Shown: positions 1-9,051, counted from the first letter of the stretch. The stretch: DNA of 64,000 nucleotides from Polaribacter marinus (GCF_022662535.1 NZ_JAKQYM010000001.1:620001-684000), one strand, 5' to 3'. The notes: generated by a model from the letters alone, not told the origin. Numbers and translations: made by a program.

Positions 1-1
1 G

Positions 2-979
2 GCAAGATATAGTGATCCGGCAAATGCACCAAAAAATTCAATAATACATTCTTTTAATAGAAACTTTGCTAAACGTGCAGATGGTAATCCAAATACACAT
101 GCATTTGTTGCTTCACCAGAAATGGTTGCTGCTGTTACTATTGCGGGGCGTTTAGATTTTAATCCAATAACGGATAAACTAATCAATAAAGACGGAGAAG
201 AGGTAATGTTAGATGAACCAACAGGGTGGGAATTACCTCCAAAAGGTTTTGAAGTAAAAGATGACGGCTATTTAGCTCCTGAAGAAGATGGAAGTGGAGT
301 TAAAATAAATGTAGACCCTAAGTCGGATAGATTAGAGTTGTTAACGCCATTTACACCTTTAGGAAATGAATTAACAGGAGTTAAATTATTGATAAAGGCT
401 CATGGTAAATGTACTACAGATCATATTTCTATGGCAGGACCATGGTTGCGTTATAGAGGTCATTTAGATAATATTTCTAATAACTGTTTAATTGGTGCTG
501 TAAATGCGTTTAACATGAAAACTAACTTTGTAAAAAGTCAGATTGATGGAGAATATGATGCGGTTCCAAAAACGGCAAGAGCTTACAAAGCTGCTGGAAT
601 TAAAACAATTGTAGTTGGAGATCATAATTATGGTGAAGGTTCTTCTAGAGAACATGCTGCTATGGAGCCAAGACATTTAGGTGTTGCAGCTGTTTTAGTA
701 AAATCTTTTGCTAGAATACATGAAACAAATTTAAAGAAACAAGGAATGTTAGGTTTAACATTTGCTAATGAAGCAGATTATGATTTAATTCAAGAAGATG
801 ATACTTTTAACTTTGTTGATTTAAATGAATTTGCACCTGGTAAACCTTTGACTTTAGAGGTTGTTCATGCAGATGGTTCTAAGGATACTATTCTTGCAAA
901 CCATACTTATAATGAAGGACAAATAGAATGGTATAATGAAGGTTCTGCTTTAAATTTAATAAAGAAGCAAAACGCATAA
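2..979 (+). CDS. acn: aconitate hydratase, C-terminal part (5' end outside window)
   Basis: Aconitase of the TCA cycle (citrate to isocitrate), cytoplasmic, [4Fe-4S] enzyme. The reading frame is open from base 2, so the N-terminal catalytic domains with the cluster cysteines lie upstream of the window; only about the last 325 residues are present. The visible part resembles mitochondrial-type aconitase: [21 protein letters not shown] near the left edge, then the swivel domain with [15 protein letters not shown] (substrate-binding Ser/Arg loop), [15 protein letters not shown] and the terminal [15 protein letters not shown]. The first internal ATG (122) is not the true start. The gene ends in TAA and is followed at once by a hairpin terminator, so it is the last gene of its transcript. 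Identification is very secure; which aconitase class name to use is less so. Confidence 0.95.
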   Translation, partial: ARYSDPANAPKNSIIHSFNRNFAKRADGNPNTHAFVASPEMVAAVTIAGRLDFNPITDKLINKDGEEVMLDEPTGWELPPKGFEVKDDGYLAPEEDGSGVKINVDPKSDRLELLTPFTPLGNELTGVKLLIKAHGKCTTDHISMAGPWLRYRGHLDNISNNCLIGAVNAFNMKTNFVKSQIDGEYDAVPKTARAYKAAGIKTIVVGDHNYGEGSSREHAAMEPRHLGVAAVLVKSFARIHETNLKKQGMLGLTFANEADYDLIQEDDTFNFVDLNEFAPGKPLTLEVVHADGSKDTILANHTYNEGQIEWYNEGSALNLIKKQNA

Positions 980-998
980 TAATATTATAAAAGATATA

Positions 999-1029
999 AA
1001 AACTCTCGATGTATTTCGGGAGTTTTTTT
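999..1029 (+). terminator. Rho-independent terminator of aconitase
   Basis: Hairpin AAACTCTCG / CGGGAGTTT (one G-T pair) with an 8-nt loop followed by seven T residues, 20 bases after the aconitase stop codon. Confidence 0.85.
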
Positions 1030-1042
1030 GGTTATAATCAGT

Positions 1043-1732
1043 ATGAATAAAGTTGAGTTCAATCAGTTTCTAAAGAACATTTCTAAAGAGTCTTTACTAG
1101 TTTTAGATTCTTCAATTTCTTTAAGTTCTTATGTGGCTATAGATATCTCTAAAAATAATAAAAATTTGCTAAATTTTGATGTTTCATCATCAGAAGAATG
1201 GAGGAATTATTTAGAAGCTTATTTAGCGGTAAACAAAGCAAAAATTGCTTTTGGAGGATATTTAGAGCAAAGAAATTTATATGATAGAAGTAATTATTTT
1301 AAAAATAAAACAGAAAAAGAGCAAAGAAATATCCATTTAGGAATCGATTTGTGGTGTAAAGAAAATACCGAAGTATTAGCGGTATTAGATGGAGAAATTC
1401 ATAGTTTTAAATTGAATGATAATCATGGAGATTATGGACCAACTATCATTTTACAGCATAAAATTAAGAACGAAGTGTTTTATTCTTTATACGGACATTT
1501 ATCTACTTTATCTATAAAAAATCTAAAAATTGGTGATAAATTTTTACAAGGAGAAGTTATTGGTTCTTTAGGAGACTCTTTTGTAAATGGTGATTATGCA
1601 CCGCATTTACATTTTCAAATTATTAGAAATTTAGAAGGAAATTTTGGAGATTATCCTGGAGTTTCATCAGTAGAGAATATAGAATTTTATAAAAAAAATT
1701 GCCCTAATCCAAACTTATTATTAAAGTTATAG
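1043..1732 (+). CDS. M23-family metallopeptidase (LytM fold), no signal peptide
   Basis: Predicted zinc peptidase of 229 aa related to peptidoglycan endopeptidases. The C-terminal half carries the family signature: H98-x3-D102 (HLGIDLW), YGHLS with H152, and H188-x-H190 (PHLHFQ), so the zinc ligands and catalytic histidine look intact. The N-terminal ~90 residues match nothing I recognise. There is no signal peptide, lipobox or membrane segment, which is odd for a wall hydrolase; it may act in the cytoplasm on another substrate or be released by an unseen route. The start chosen is ATG 1043; a TTG five codons upstream (1028) lies inside the preceding terminator T-run and is unlikely. It stands alone between the aconitase terminator and the Crp/Fnr gene, same strand, 68 bases apart. 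Confidence 0.85.
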   Translation: MNKVEFNQFLKNISKESLLVLDSSISLSSYVAIDISKNNKNLLNFDVSSSEEWRNYLEAYLAVNKAKIAFGGYLEQRNLYDRSNYFKNKTEKEQRNIHLGIDLWCKENTEVLAVLDGEIHSFKLNDNHGDYGPTIILQHKIKNEVFYSLYGHLSTLSIKNLKIGDKFLQGEVIGSLGDSFVNGDYAPHLHFQIIRNLEGNFGDYPGVSSVENIEFYKKNCPNPNLLLKL

Positions 1733-1800
1733 CAATATTTTGTAAGCAATAATTTAGTTTATAGACTTTATATATAATCAACCTAAAGCCTATATACCCT

Positions 1801-2472
1801 ATGAATGATTTTTGGTTCTTCGAAAATGTAAACCTGTTCAACATTCTTTGCCCTCATAAATTTAAAGACTATAAAAAACATCATTCATTTGATGAGTACA
1901 AAAAAAGTGATTATGTTTATTTTGAAGAAGATGCCGCTAATAAAGTTTTTCTGATTGAAAAAGGGAAAGTAAAAATAGGTTATTATACAGAAAATGGAGA
2001 AGAAGTTGTAAAAGCCATCTTAACAAAAGGAGAATTGTTTGGTGAAAAAGCTATTTTAGGTGAAGTTTTGAGAAATGAGTTTGCCCAATGCACAAATAAT
2101 AATACTTCAATTTGCCCGATAAGTGTAGACGCTTTACATGATTTGATGAGAGATAATAAAACATTTAGCTTAAAAATTTATAAATTTTTAGGATTACGTT
2201 TTAAAAAATTAGAAAGAAGACTACAGATTATTTTATTTAAGGATACTAAAACTCGTTTTTTAGAATTTATGCAAGAGTTATGTTTAGAATATGGATATGA
2301 CTGTGAAAAAAGCGGAGATAAAGTCATTAACCATCCTTATACACAAAAAGATATAGCATCATTAATTGGTACTTCTAGATCTAATTTAAATGTATTAATG
2401 AATGAATTAAAAGAAGAAAATATCATTAACTTTAATAGAACAGAAATAAGATTAATTCAAAAAATCGCATAA
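1801..2472 (+). CDS. Crp/Fnr-family transcriptional regulator
   Basis: A 223-aa DNA-binding regulator. Residues ~20-140 form the cyclic-nucleotide-binding-type beta barrel (KVFLIEKGKVKIGYYTENG, GELFGEKAIL), and ~165-200 the winged helix-turn-helix of the Crp type (TQKDIASLIGTSRSNLNVLMNEL). Five cysteines are present but they do not follow the N-terminal spacing of [4Fe-4S] Fnr, so I do not call it an oxygen sensor; flavobacterial relatives include DNR- and FixK-like proteins. The ligand is unknown. It lies upstream of, and on the same strand as, the lipoprotein gene at 2549, which has its own promoter core. It could be the activator for the Fnr-like dyad in front of nirK at 42.3 kb, but nothing in the sequence proves this link. 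Confidence 0.9.
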   Translation: MNDFWFFENVNLFNILCPHKFKDYKKHHSFDEYKKSDYVYFEEDAANKVFLIEKGKVKIGYYTENGEEVVKAILTKGELFGEKAILGEVLRNEFAQCTNNNTSICPISVDALHDLMRDNKTFSLKIYKFLGLRFKKLERRLQIILFKDTKTRFLEFMQELCLEYGYDCEKSGDKVINHPYTQKDIASLIGTSRSNLNVLMNELKEENIINFNRTEIRLIQKIA

Positions 2473-2510
2473 GTGTTCGCTAGCTAACATTTAAATATAT
2501 TTTACGCGCA

Positions 2511-2518
2511 TAACTTTG
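2511..2518 (+). promoter_or_regulatory. TAnnTTTG promoter core of the lipoprotein gene
   Basis: TAACTTTG matches the Bacteroidota -7 element exactly and would start transcription near 2522, some 27 nt before the ATG at 2549. No clear -33 TTTG is seen. The position supports ATG 2549 over the upstream in-frame start at 2516, which would overlap the core. Confidence 0.55.
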
Positions 2519-2548
2519 TCATCAACATTAACATTAAATATTAATAAG

Positions 2549-3418
2549 ATGAAAAAAGTTTTAAATTTAGCATTCGCATTTGCTTTGGCAACCATTTTTG
2601 TTGCTTGTAATGACGAGAACACACCAACAGTAGGAAACTTAACAATTGATTTAACAGGATTAGAAGAATTAGGAGCAGACTTTGTTTATGAAGGTTGGCT
2701 TATTGTAGATGGAAATCCAGTAAGTACAGGTACATTTACAAGTGTTGTTTTTCCACAAATTTTTACTCTACAAAATTCAGATTTACAAAGCGCTACAAAA
2801 TTTGTATTATCTATAGAGCCAACTGTAGATTCTGATCCTGAACCATCAGCAACAAAAATTTTGGCAGGAGATTTTTCAGGTAATGCAGCCAATGTTTCTT
2901 CAGAAACTATAGTGGGTAACTTTTCAAACTCAACAGGAAAATATATTTTGGCTACTCCAACAGATATGGATTCTAGTAATGAAACAAGTGGAGTTTGGTT
3001 TTTAGACAACTCATCAGGAAGTGCTGTAAAAGGATTAGACTTACCAGTTTTATCTGATGGATGGAAATATGAAGGATGGGTAGTTTTAAATGGAACTCCT
3101 GTAAGCACAGGGACTTTTTCAAATACCGATGCAGCAGATGATAATGCCTTAACAGCACCTTATAAAGGTATTTCTGGTAACGGACCTGGGTTTCCAGGAG
3201 AGGATTATGTTATGGGGTCTGTAGCAGGTATCGATTTTCCTACAGATTTAAGAGGAGTTACTATTGTCATTTCAGTAGAACCGAGTCCAGATAATAATAC
3301 AGCGCCATTTACATTAAAACCTTTAGCGCAAGAAATTCCTTCAAATGCAATAGATCATACAACTTTAACGATGAGTGTAGGGCCTAAAACAGTATTATCT
3401 GGTAGTGTATCTAGGTAA
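2549..3418 (+). CDS. lipoprotein with two copies of an anti-sigma-K-like domain
   Basis: A 289-aa predicted lipoprotein (signal segment, then lipobox with cysteine in FVACNDEN). It is an internal duplication: VYEGWLIVDGNPVSTGTF near residue 50 and KYEGWVVLNGTPVSTGTF near residue 175, each followed by a beta-rich stretch ending in VLSIEPTVDSDPEP or VISVEPSPDNNTAP. This pattern resembles the extracytoplasmic domain of RskA-type anti-sigma factors, but no membrane helix or sigma-binding part is present, so a regulatory role should not be assumed. The start is ATG 2549 because the signal sequence begins there; the longer reading from 2516 adds a segment that overlaps the promoter core. It has its own promoter and terminator, so it is a single-gene unit. 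Confidence 0.75.
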   Translation: MKKVLNLAFAFALATIFVACNDENTPTVGNLTIDLTGLEELGADFVYEGWLIVDGNPVSTGTFTSVVFPQIFTLQNSDLQSATKFVLSIEPTVDSDPEPSATKILAGDFSGNAANVSSETIVGNFSNSTGKYILATPTDMDSSNETSGVWFLDNSSGSAVKGLDLPVLSDGWKYEGWVVLNGTPVSTGTFSNTDAADDNALTAPYKGISGNGPGFPGEDYVMGSVAGIDFPTDLRGVTIVISVEPSPDNNTAPFTLKPLAQEIPSNAIDHTTLTMSVGPKTVLSGSVSR

Positions 3419-3468
3419 CAGAAAAGAGAGAATCTACTATTTAAAATGTTAATGGTTGATTAAATCGA

Positions 3469-3504
3469 AGAGTAATTAATTTTTATTAATTACTCTTTTC
3501 TGTT
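3469..3504 (+). terminator. terminator of the duplicated-domain lipoprotein gene
   Basis: Perfect 12-bp stem AGAGTAATTAAT / ATTAATTACTCT with loop TTTT, followed by TTTTCTGTTTT. Confidence 0.9.
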
Positions 3505-3508
3505 TTGC

Positions 3509-3547
3509 AAAAAAAATGCCCAACTTAGTAAATACTAAAATTGGGCA
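3509..3547 (-). terminator. terminator of the small secreted protein gene (3569-3916)
   Basis: On the minus strand TGCCCAA ... TTGGGCA encloses a second inner stem TTAGTA/TACTAA and runs into eight T residues. It abuts the plus-strand terminator, so two convergent units are closed back to back. Confidence 0.88.
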
Positions 3548-3568
3548 CCAACTAACCAACCAGTTGTT

Positions 3569-3916
3569 TTATTTATTTGATTTTATTTTTATTGGCATTT
3601 TATAAATTTCTCCTTTTTTTACACTTTTAATATCTAATTTTTTATAGTTTAATTTCTTTTTTATAAATGAACTAAACTCAGAAATATCAGAATCTACAGA
3701 AATAATCACAATTTCATTTCTGTTGTTAATCATAAAAGAAACTTCAACAGTGGTAGGTTTGTTAAAAGTAACAGGTATTTTATCACCTAAAATAGAAACG
3801 ATTTCTATTCTTAATTCTTTTGTGATTTCTGATGGATTTTTTTCTGTTGCTGATGTAGAAAACACAGTAGATAAACTAATAGCAATAACGGCAATAAATG
3901 TTTTTAAACTTTTCAT
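3569..3916 (-). CDS. small secreted protein with TonB-C-like domain
   Basis: A 115-aa protein with an N-terminal signal peptide (residues 1-23, cleavage after STSA) and a mature domain of ~90 residues. The pattern VEVSFMINNRNEIVIISVDS, then SSFIKKKLNYKKL and GEIYKMPIKIK, is like the C-terminal fold of TonB-type energy transducers as found in a family of very short periplasmic Bacteroidota proteins. It lacks the membrane anchor and proline-rich spacer of TonB, so it cannot transduce energy alone; it may be a periplasmic partner or an independent use of the fold. Its specific role is unknown. It is monocistronic with a strong terminator. Confidence 0.75.
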   Translation of the reverse strand: MKSLKTFIAVIAISLSTVFSTSATEKNPSEITKELRIEIVSILGDKIPVTFNKPTTVEVSFMINNRNEIVIISVDSDISEFSSFIKKKLNYKKLDIKSVKKGEIYKMPIKIKSNK

Positions 3917-4048
3917 AATAGATGTCTTAAATTAAATGTTATACACCCTAAAGACTGTATTTATTAGAAAAGGTTTCAGTAAGAAGCGGGGTTTAATATA
4001 TTATTAACGTTATTTAACTTAAATTAAGAAATAATAGCACATTATAAA

Positions 4049-4084
4049 TAAAAAGCTCTCTAAGAAATTAGAGAGCTTTTTATT
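4049..4084 (-). terminator. terminator of the acyl-CoA synthetase pair
   Basis: 14-bp perfect stem AAAAAGCTCTCTAA / TTAGAGAGCTTTTT with loop GAAA. A- and T-runs flank both sides, so it can work in both directions; only the minus-strand genes at 4109-7726 need it. Confidence 0.88.
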
Positions 4085-4108
4085 TATATACTTTTTAGAT
4101 TATGATTA

Positions 4109-5890
4109 TTAACAATCATAAATTTCGTCATATAAATGCTTATAGATTTTTTTGATGACAGCACGCTTCATTTTCATGGTTGGTGTTAAATGGCCTCCAT
4201 CAATTGTCCATTCATCTGGAGTTAATTTAAATACTTTAATTTGTTCCCATTTACCAAAGTTATCATTGCATTTTTTTACAGCTTTTGTTATTTCTGTAAG
4301 TACCTTTTCGTTTGCTATTAATTCTTCATTAGAAGTATAAGAAATATTGTTTTCGGAAGCCCATTCTTTTAAAAATTCAAAATTTGGTTGAATAATGGCT
4401 GCTGGCATTTTTTCTCCTTCACCAACTACCATTACTTGTTCTATAAATAAAGATTGTTTTAATTCTCCTTCCAATAATGGTGGTACAACATATTTACCTC
4501 CAGAAGTTTTAAACATTTCTTTAGTTCTTCCAGTAATTTTTAAAAATCCATCAGCATCTATTTCTCCTTTATCTCCAGTATAAAAATAACCATCTTTTAA
4601 TACTTCTGCAGTTTTTATTGGGTCTTTATAATAACCTTGCATTACATTAGGACCTTTTACTAAAATCTCTCCGCTTTTAGCAACTTTAACTTCAACACCT
4701 TCAATTATTTTACCAACTGTACCAATTTTAAAACCTTTAACTCCATTTACTTCAAGGAAGTTTACCGAAATTACCGGAGATGTTTCTGTTAAACCGTAAC
4801 CTTCCATAATAGACATTCCTGCTGCTGCAAAAACTCTGGTTAAACGTGGTTGTAATGCTGCACTACCAGATACCATTATTTTTAAATTACCTCCTAAAGC
4901 AGCTTGCCATTTAGAAAAAATAAGTTTTCTTGCAAGTGCTAATTGTTTTTCATACCACCATCCGTTAACTCCATATGGTTCGTATCTTAGACCTAAATTT
5001 ACAGCCCAGAAAAATAATTTCTTTTTTATACCAGTTAATTCTTCTCCTTTTAAAATGATTTTATCATAAATTTTTTCATACAAACGAGGAACAGCCGTCA
5101 TAACACTAGGTTTAATTTCTTGTGCATTTTCTGCAAGTTTGTCTATACTTTCTGCAAAATAGATTTCTGCTCCACAGAATTGGTATAAATACAAAATCAT
5201 TCTTTCAAAAATATGGCAGACAGGTAAAAAACTCAACGCTTTATCTTGTCCATATTCTAATGGAACCGGGGCGTCACATGCTAATACATTAGAAACAATA
5301 TTTCCATGAGATAACATAACACCTTTGGGTTTACCTGTTGTTCCAGAAGTATATATTAAGGTTGCTAAATCATCAGATTTTACGGCATCTTTTCTAGCTT
5401 CAACTTCATTTTGATTATCGGTGTTTAGTCCTAATTCTAAAACTTCATTCCAACTTTTTTCATTAGAAATATCATCAAAAGTAAAAATTTCTTTTAGTTT
5501 GGTTTTTCCTTTTATTTGATTTAATTTTTCCAATATTGTTTCATCTGAAACAAAACAATAAATGGCTTCAGAATTATTTAAAATATATTCGTAATCATCT
5601 TTAGAAATTGTTGGGTAAATTGGTACGTTTTGTGCACCTGTTTGAAGAATACCAATATCACAAACATTCCACTCTGTTCTATTAGTTGTAGAAATTATAG
5701 CAATTTTATCATTTGCTTGTACTCCTAGTTTTAATAATCCCCTACTAATTTGATTTGCTTTATCAATATATTCTTTTGTAGATGTAGAAACCCATTTTCC
5801 ATTATACTTTGTTGTTAATGCTTTTTTTAGGCTGTATTTTTCTAATTGATAATAAGGAAAATCAAATAAACGTGTAATTTCAATCGACAT
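4109..5890 (-). CDS. long-chain fatty acid-CoA ligase (AMP-forming), copy 1
   Basis: Activates long-chain fatty acids to acyl-CoA via an acyl-adenylate, feeding beta-oxidation or lipid synthesis; probably at the inner membrane face. 593 aa, usual for the family. Visible motifs: the P-loop YTSGTTGKPKGVMLSHGN near residues 177-194, GYGLTETSP (adenine binding), YTGDKGEIDADGFLKITGR (hinge and ribose-binding Asp), and FKTSGGKYV. The C-terminal lysine region GHLTPTMKMKR is present. The ACSL type is suggested by IFERMILYLYQFCGAEIYFAE. Its nearest relative here is the next gene upstream (5966-7726), co-directional with a 75-bp gap, so this is a tandem duplication probably read as one operon ending at the hairpin at 4049. 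Confidence 0.92.
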   Translation of the reverse strand: MSIEITRLFDFPYYQLEKYSLKKALTTKYNGKWVSTSTKEYIDKANQISRGLLKLGVQANDKIAIISTTNRTEWNVCDIGILQTGAQNVPIYPTISKDDYEYILNNSEAIYCFVSDETILEKLNQIKGKTKLKEIFTFDDISNEKSWNEVLELGLNTDNQNEVEARKDAVKSDDLATLIYTSGTTGKPKGVMLSHGNIVSNVLACDAPVPLEYGQDKALSFLPVCHIFERMILYLYQFCGAEIYFAESIDKLAENAQEIKPSVMTAVPRLYEKIYDKIILKGEELTGIKKKLFFWAVNLGLRYEPYGVNGWWYEKQLALARKLIFSKWQAALGGNLKIMVSGSAALQPRLTRVFAAAGMSIMEGYGLTETSPVISVNFLEVNGVKGFKIGTVGKIIEGVEVKVAKSGEILVKGPNVMQGYYKDPIKTAEVLKDGYFYTGDKGEIDADGFLKITGRTKEMFKTSGGKYVVPPLLEGELKQSLFIEQVMVVGEGEKMPAAIIQPNFEFLKEWASENNISYTSNEELIANEKVLTEITKAVKKCNDNFGKWEQIKVFKLTPDEWTIDGGHLTPTMKMKRAVIKKIYKHLYDEIYDC

Positions 5891-5965
5891 AAATTTTTAT
5901 TTTGAAGTATTGCAAAGTAAGAAATTTACATTGATTTAACAAATAGAAAAATAAAAGCTTTTTAA

Positions 5966-7726
5966 TTAAGAATTGTATATTTTTTTATGAAGAAATTTAT
6001 ATTTTTCTTTGATAATCTTCCTTCTCATTTTCATTGTAGGAGTGAGGTGACCTGATTCTATAGTCCATTGATCTGGTGTAATTTCGAACTTTTTTATTTG
6101 TTCCCACTTTCCAAATTGTTGATTATAAAAATCGACTTCTTTTTGTATTCTAAAAATTAGTTTTTCATCGGTAGAAATATCAGTAATTTTATGATGGTGT
6201 CTTTTGGCCCATTCTTTTACAAACTCAAAATTTAACTGAATGATAGCAGCCGGCATTTTTTCGCCTTCTCCAATAACCATTATTTGTTCTATAAAACGAG
6301 ATTGTTTAAACTCGCTTTCTAAAGCAGCAGGAGCAATGTATTTGCCTCCTGAGGTTTTAAAGATTTCTTTTTTTCGATCTGTTATTGTTAAGAAACCTTC
6401 ACGATCTATTTCTCCGATATCTCCTGTATGTAAATATTGATTAACAATAGTTTTCTTAGTCATCTCTTCGTTTTTGTAATATCCTAACATTACATTTTCT
6501 CCTTTCATTAAAATTTCGCCATCATATGCTATTTTTATTTCAATACCTTCTAAAGGTTTTCCTACAGAGCCAATTTTTAAATTGTTATTTCTTACATCGT
6601 TTACAGTTCCTCCTGGTGATGATTCTGTCATACCATATCCTTCATACACAGGAATTTTAGCGGCAGTAAATACTCTAATTAATCGTTGTTGTAAAGGAGC
6701 ACTACCGGAAACCATAAATTCTAATTGATTACCTAGAGCTTTTCTCCATTTAGAAAAAATAAGTTTATTTGCAATCTGTAGTTTAAAATGATACCATTTC
6801 CCATTTTTAGAATAGGGCTCGTATTTTTCTGCGAGATGTAATGCCCAGAAAAATAATTGTTTTTTTATTCCTTTTAATTCACTTCCCTTATCTACAATTT
6901 TATCAAATATTTTTTCTAATAATCTAGGAACCACAGCTAAAAAGTGAGGTTTAATTTCTCTAATATTATCACCTATTTTATCTATATTTTCTGCAAAATA
7001 AATTTCAAAGGATTTATATAGATTTAAATAAGAAGCAGTACGTTCAAAAATGTGGCAAATAGGAAGGTAACTTAAAACTCGGTTGTGAGAGGTTTTTAAA
7101 TCTAAAGCTTTGCTAGTTTTAAAAACAGTAAAAACAATATTATTATGACTTAGCATAACTCCTTTTGGTGTGCCCGTTGTGCCAGAAGTATAAATAATTG
7201 TAGCTAAATCATTTGGTTTTACATTGTTTTTTAATTTTTTTATCTCAGAATCAAAATGATCATTACTTCCAATTTCTAAAAAATGATTCCAGTCGTAATC
7301 TGTGTTTAACTCCTCTAATAAAAAAACACCTTCTAGTTTTGTTTTATTTTCTAAAGATTTTACTTTGTTGTATAAATGTTTTGAAACAAAACAATATGTA
7401 GCATCAGAATGATTTAAAATGTATTCATAATCTTTTTCTGATAGTGTTGCATACAAAGGGACATTCTGAGCTCCAATTTGTAAAATTCCTGTATCTAAAA
7501 TATGCCAATTAGGATTGTTATTTTCTGTAATTATTGCAATTTTATCATTTGGCTTTACGCCAAGTTTTAGTAAGGAACTACTTACCTTATTTGCTAATTG
7601 AATGTATTTTTGCGTAGAAATAGATTGCCATTTGTTATTTGATTTATAATTGAAACATTTTTCTTGTGGATGATTTTCTAGTTGATAGAAAGGAAAATCG
7701 AAAAGACGAGTAATGTTTGCTGTCAT
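5966..7726 (-). CDS. long-chain fatty acid-CoA ligase (AMP-forming), copy 2
   Basis: Paralogue of the downstream gene, 586 aa, colinear over its whole length from ITRLFDFPFYQLE to the last residues. It keeps the full motif set: YTSGTTGTPKGVMLSHNN, GYGMTESSPGG, HTGDIGEIDREGFLTITDRKKE and FKTSGGKYIAPAALE. Differences lie mostly in the substrate-pocket region (for example EPYSKNGKWYHFKLQIANK against EPYGVNGWWYEKQLALARK), so the two enzymes may differ in chain length or saturation preference. It is first in the pair; no exact TAnnTTTG core lies in the 237 bases upstream. Co-transcription with copy 1 is inferred from orientation and the absence of a terminator between them. Confidence 0.92.
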   Translation of the reverse strand: MTANITRLFDFPFYQLENHPQEKCFNYKSNNKWQSISTQKYIQLANKVSSSLLKLGVKPNDKIAIITENNNPNWHILDTGILQIGAQNVPLYATLSEKDYEYILNHSDATYCFVSKHLYNKVKSLENKTKLEGVFLLEELNTDYDWNHFLEIGSNDHFDSEIKKLKNNVKPNDLATIIYTSGTTGTPKGVMLSHNNIVFTVFKTSKALDLKTSHNRVLSYLPICHIFERTASYLNLYKSFEIYFAENIDKIGDNIREIKPHFLAVVPRLLEKIFDKIVDKGSELKGIKKQLFFWALHLAEKYEPYSKNGKWYHFKLQIANKLIFSKWRKALGNQLEFMVSGSAPLQQRLIRVFTAAKIPVYEGYGMTESSPGGTVNDVRNNNLKIGSVGKPLEGIEIKIAYDGEILMKGENVMLGYYKNEEMTKKTIVNQYLHTGDIGEIDREGFLTITDRKKEIFKTSGGKYIAPAALESEFKQSRFIEQIMVIGEGEKMPAAIIQLNFEFVKEWAKRHHHKITDISTDEKLIFRIQKEVDFYNQQFGKWEQIKKFEITPDQWTIESGHLTPTMKMRRKIIKEKYKFLHKKIYNS

Positions 7727-7828
7727 AACTAAAGGGCTTTTTTTATGACAAGTTACTAAAAAAGTTTATTTATTACACTTATTAGAAAAAGTAAACTATT
7801 GAATTATAGGGTTTAAAATATTTTAAGT

Positions 7829-7865
7829 AAAAAAAAACTAGCTTCTTTACAATAAAGAAGCTAGT
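7829..7865 (-). terminator. terminator of the pentapeptide-repeat gene
   Basis: Minus-strand hairpin ACTAGCTTCTTTA / TAAAGAAGCTAGT (13 bp, loop of 3) followed by nine T residues, about 100 bases beyond the stop of the gene at 7964. Confidence 0.88.
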
Positions 7866-7963
7866 ATAGATATTATACAAATTGGCCCCTAATCCAACAT
7901 ATACAATTTGATCGCAAATTAATACTTATTATCGTTATAAAATACACGTATAAATACCTGTTT

Positions 7964-8749
7964 TTAATTTGATGATGTTTTTGAAAAATTTCTACCATTA
8001 ATTTTGGTGTACTTAGAATCAATGTCATATGCTACCTCCATATTTGTAATATCAAAATTTCCTGAAACATTCATATATCTTATATTTAAGTCTTCTTCAA
8101 ATTTTGCGTTTTTAAAGGAAACTCCATTACGAAATTTTGTGTATTTAAAAACGGCAGAGTCTTTAAAAAGTGCCTTAGAAAAACTTGTGTTTTTATTAAA
8201 TACAGAATATTTAAAGGTAGAAATTTCGTCAAAAGTGGTGTTTTCAAAACTTGATTCTTTGTCAAATTTTGCATATTTAAAGGTACTATCATCATTAAAA
8301 GAAGTTCCAGAAAAATCTGCTTTCTTTTCAAATCGAGAGTATTTAAACATGGCTTTTCTTTCAAAATTACAATCTTTAAAAACAACCGTATTTTCAAAGC
8401 TTGCTGTAAATGTGTAACCAGAATCTTCATCTGGAATGTATGCTAAAACATGATTTTTAAAAGTGCAATTTTCAAAAGAAATATTTACATCAATTATTTT
8501 TTTTATTTCATTGTCTGAATTTCCATTATTATTCCACCAACTTCTTTTTTTCTTTTTAGGTAACTTGTTTATTGCCTCATCCATGTAAGTGAAATCTAAA
8601 ACACCAACAATGGTTGCATTTTTATATGTAATAGATTTTCCGCTTTTGATGTCTTTCATAATATCTGAAGCTTCTATTGTTTTTTGAGCAAATGCAAACG
8701 TTGTTAATAAGAAAAGACTTAATGATAATAAAGTAAATTTAAGTTTCAT
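7964..8749 (-). CDS. secreted pentapeptide-repeat protein
   Basis: A 261-aa protein with a clear signal peptide (residues 1-21, cleavage after FAFA). From about residue 90 to 230 phenylalanine recurs every five residues with small or polar residues between (FENTVVFKDCNFERKAMF, SRFEKKADFSGTSF, AKFDKESSFENTTF), the mark of the right-handed quadrilateral beta-helix of pentapeptide repeats, in the F-rich Pentapeptide_3 style. The basic stretch KKKKRSWWNN near residue 70 interrupts the N-terminal part. Most studied pentapeptide proteins are cytoplasmic (gyrase-protecting); export to the periplasm or surface points to a structural or binding role. The function is unknown. Confidence 0.85.
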   Translation of the reverse strand: MKLKFTLLSLSLFLLTTFAFAQKTIEASDIMKDIKSGKSITYKNATIVGVLDFTYMDEAINKLPKKKKRSWWNNNGNSDNEIKKIIDVNISFENCTFKNHVLAYIPDEDSGYTFTASFENTVVFKDCNFERKAMFKYSRFEKKADFSGTSFNDDSTFKYAKFDKESSFENTTFDEISTFKYSVFNKNTSFSKALFKDSAVFKYTKFRNGVSFKNAKFEEDLNIRYMNVSGNFDITNMEVAYDIDSKYTKINGRNFSKTSSN

Positions 8750-9051
8750 TTTTATAAGTTTTAAGTGTTTGTATTAATGACAAGACAATTTTTGAATTGT
8801 GACAGTTAAAGAAAATTATTTACTATTTTTTAGAAGTTCATAAATTTTGAATAAGAGTTTAATTAAAGATGAAAAATAAAAGAAAAGTCTATATAAATAT
8901 TTAAAGAATTGAAGTATAACATCAAAAAACAGCTAAACTAGAGAAAATAGACAATAAAGAGTCACAATTTAAAAACTGTGTTGTCTTTGGTGTAGTTATG
9001 CAATAGTTTGTAACAAAAAACTTATAAATAAATCAACTTTAAATATAAATT
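8750..9051. other. divergent intergenic region (302 bp), no gene seen
   Basis: Separates the divergent pentapeptide and GIN-domain genes, so it must hold two promoters. I see no exact TAnnTTTG on either strand; the nearest is TAGTTTG at 9004-9010 (one base short in spacing) in the GIN direction. A small dyad ACAATTTTTGAATTGT lies about 30 bases upstream of the pentapeptide start. No open frame of note. Confidence 0.5.

Noticed and set aside
1028..1042. TTG start for the M23 peptidase
   Set aside because: Lies in the T-run of the aconitase terminator; ATG 1043 is the natural start.
4109..7726. Pseudogene status of one acyl-CoA synthetase copy
   Set aside because: Both copies keep every adenylation motif and full length.
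8086..8430. 114-residue open frame on the minus strand and a 137-residue one on the plus strand
   Set aside because: Both lie within the pentapeptide-repeat gene and mirror its periodic codons.
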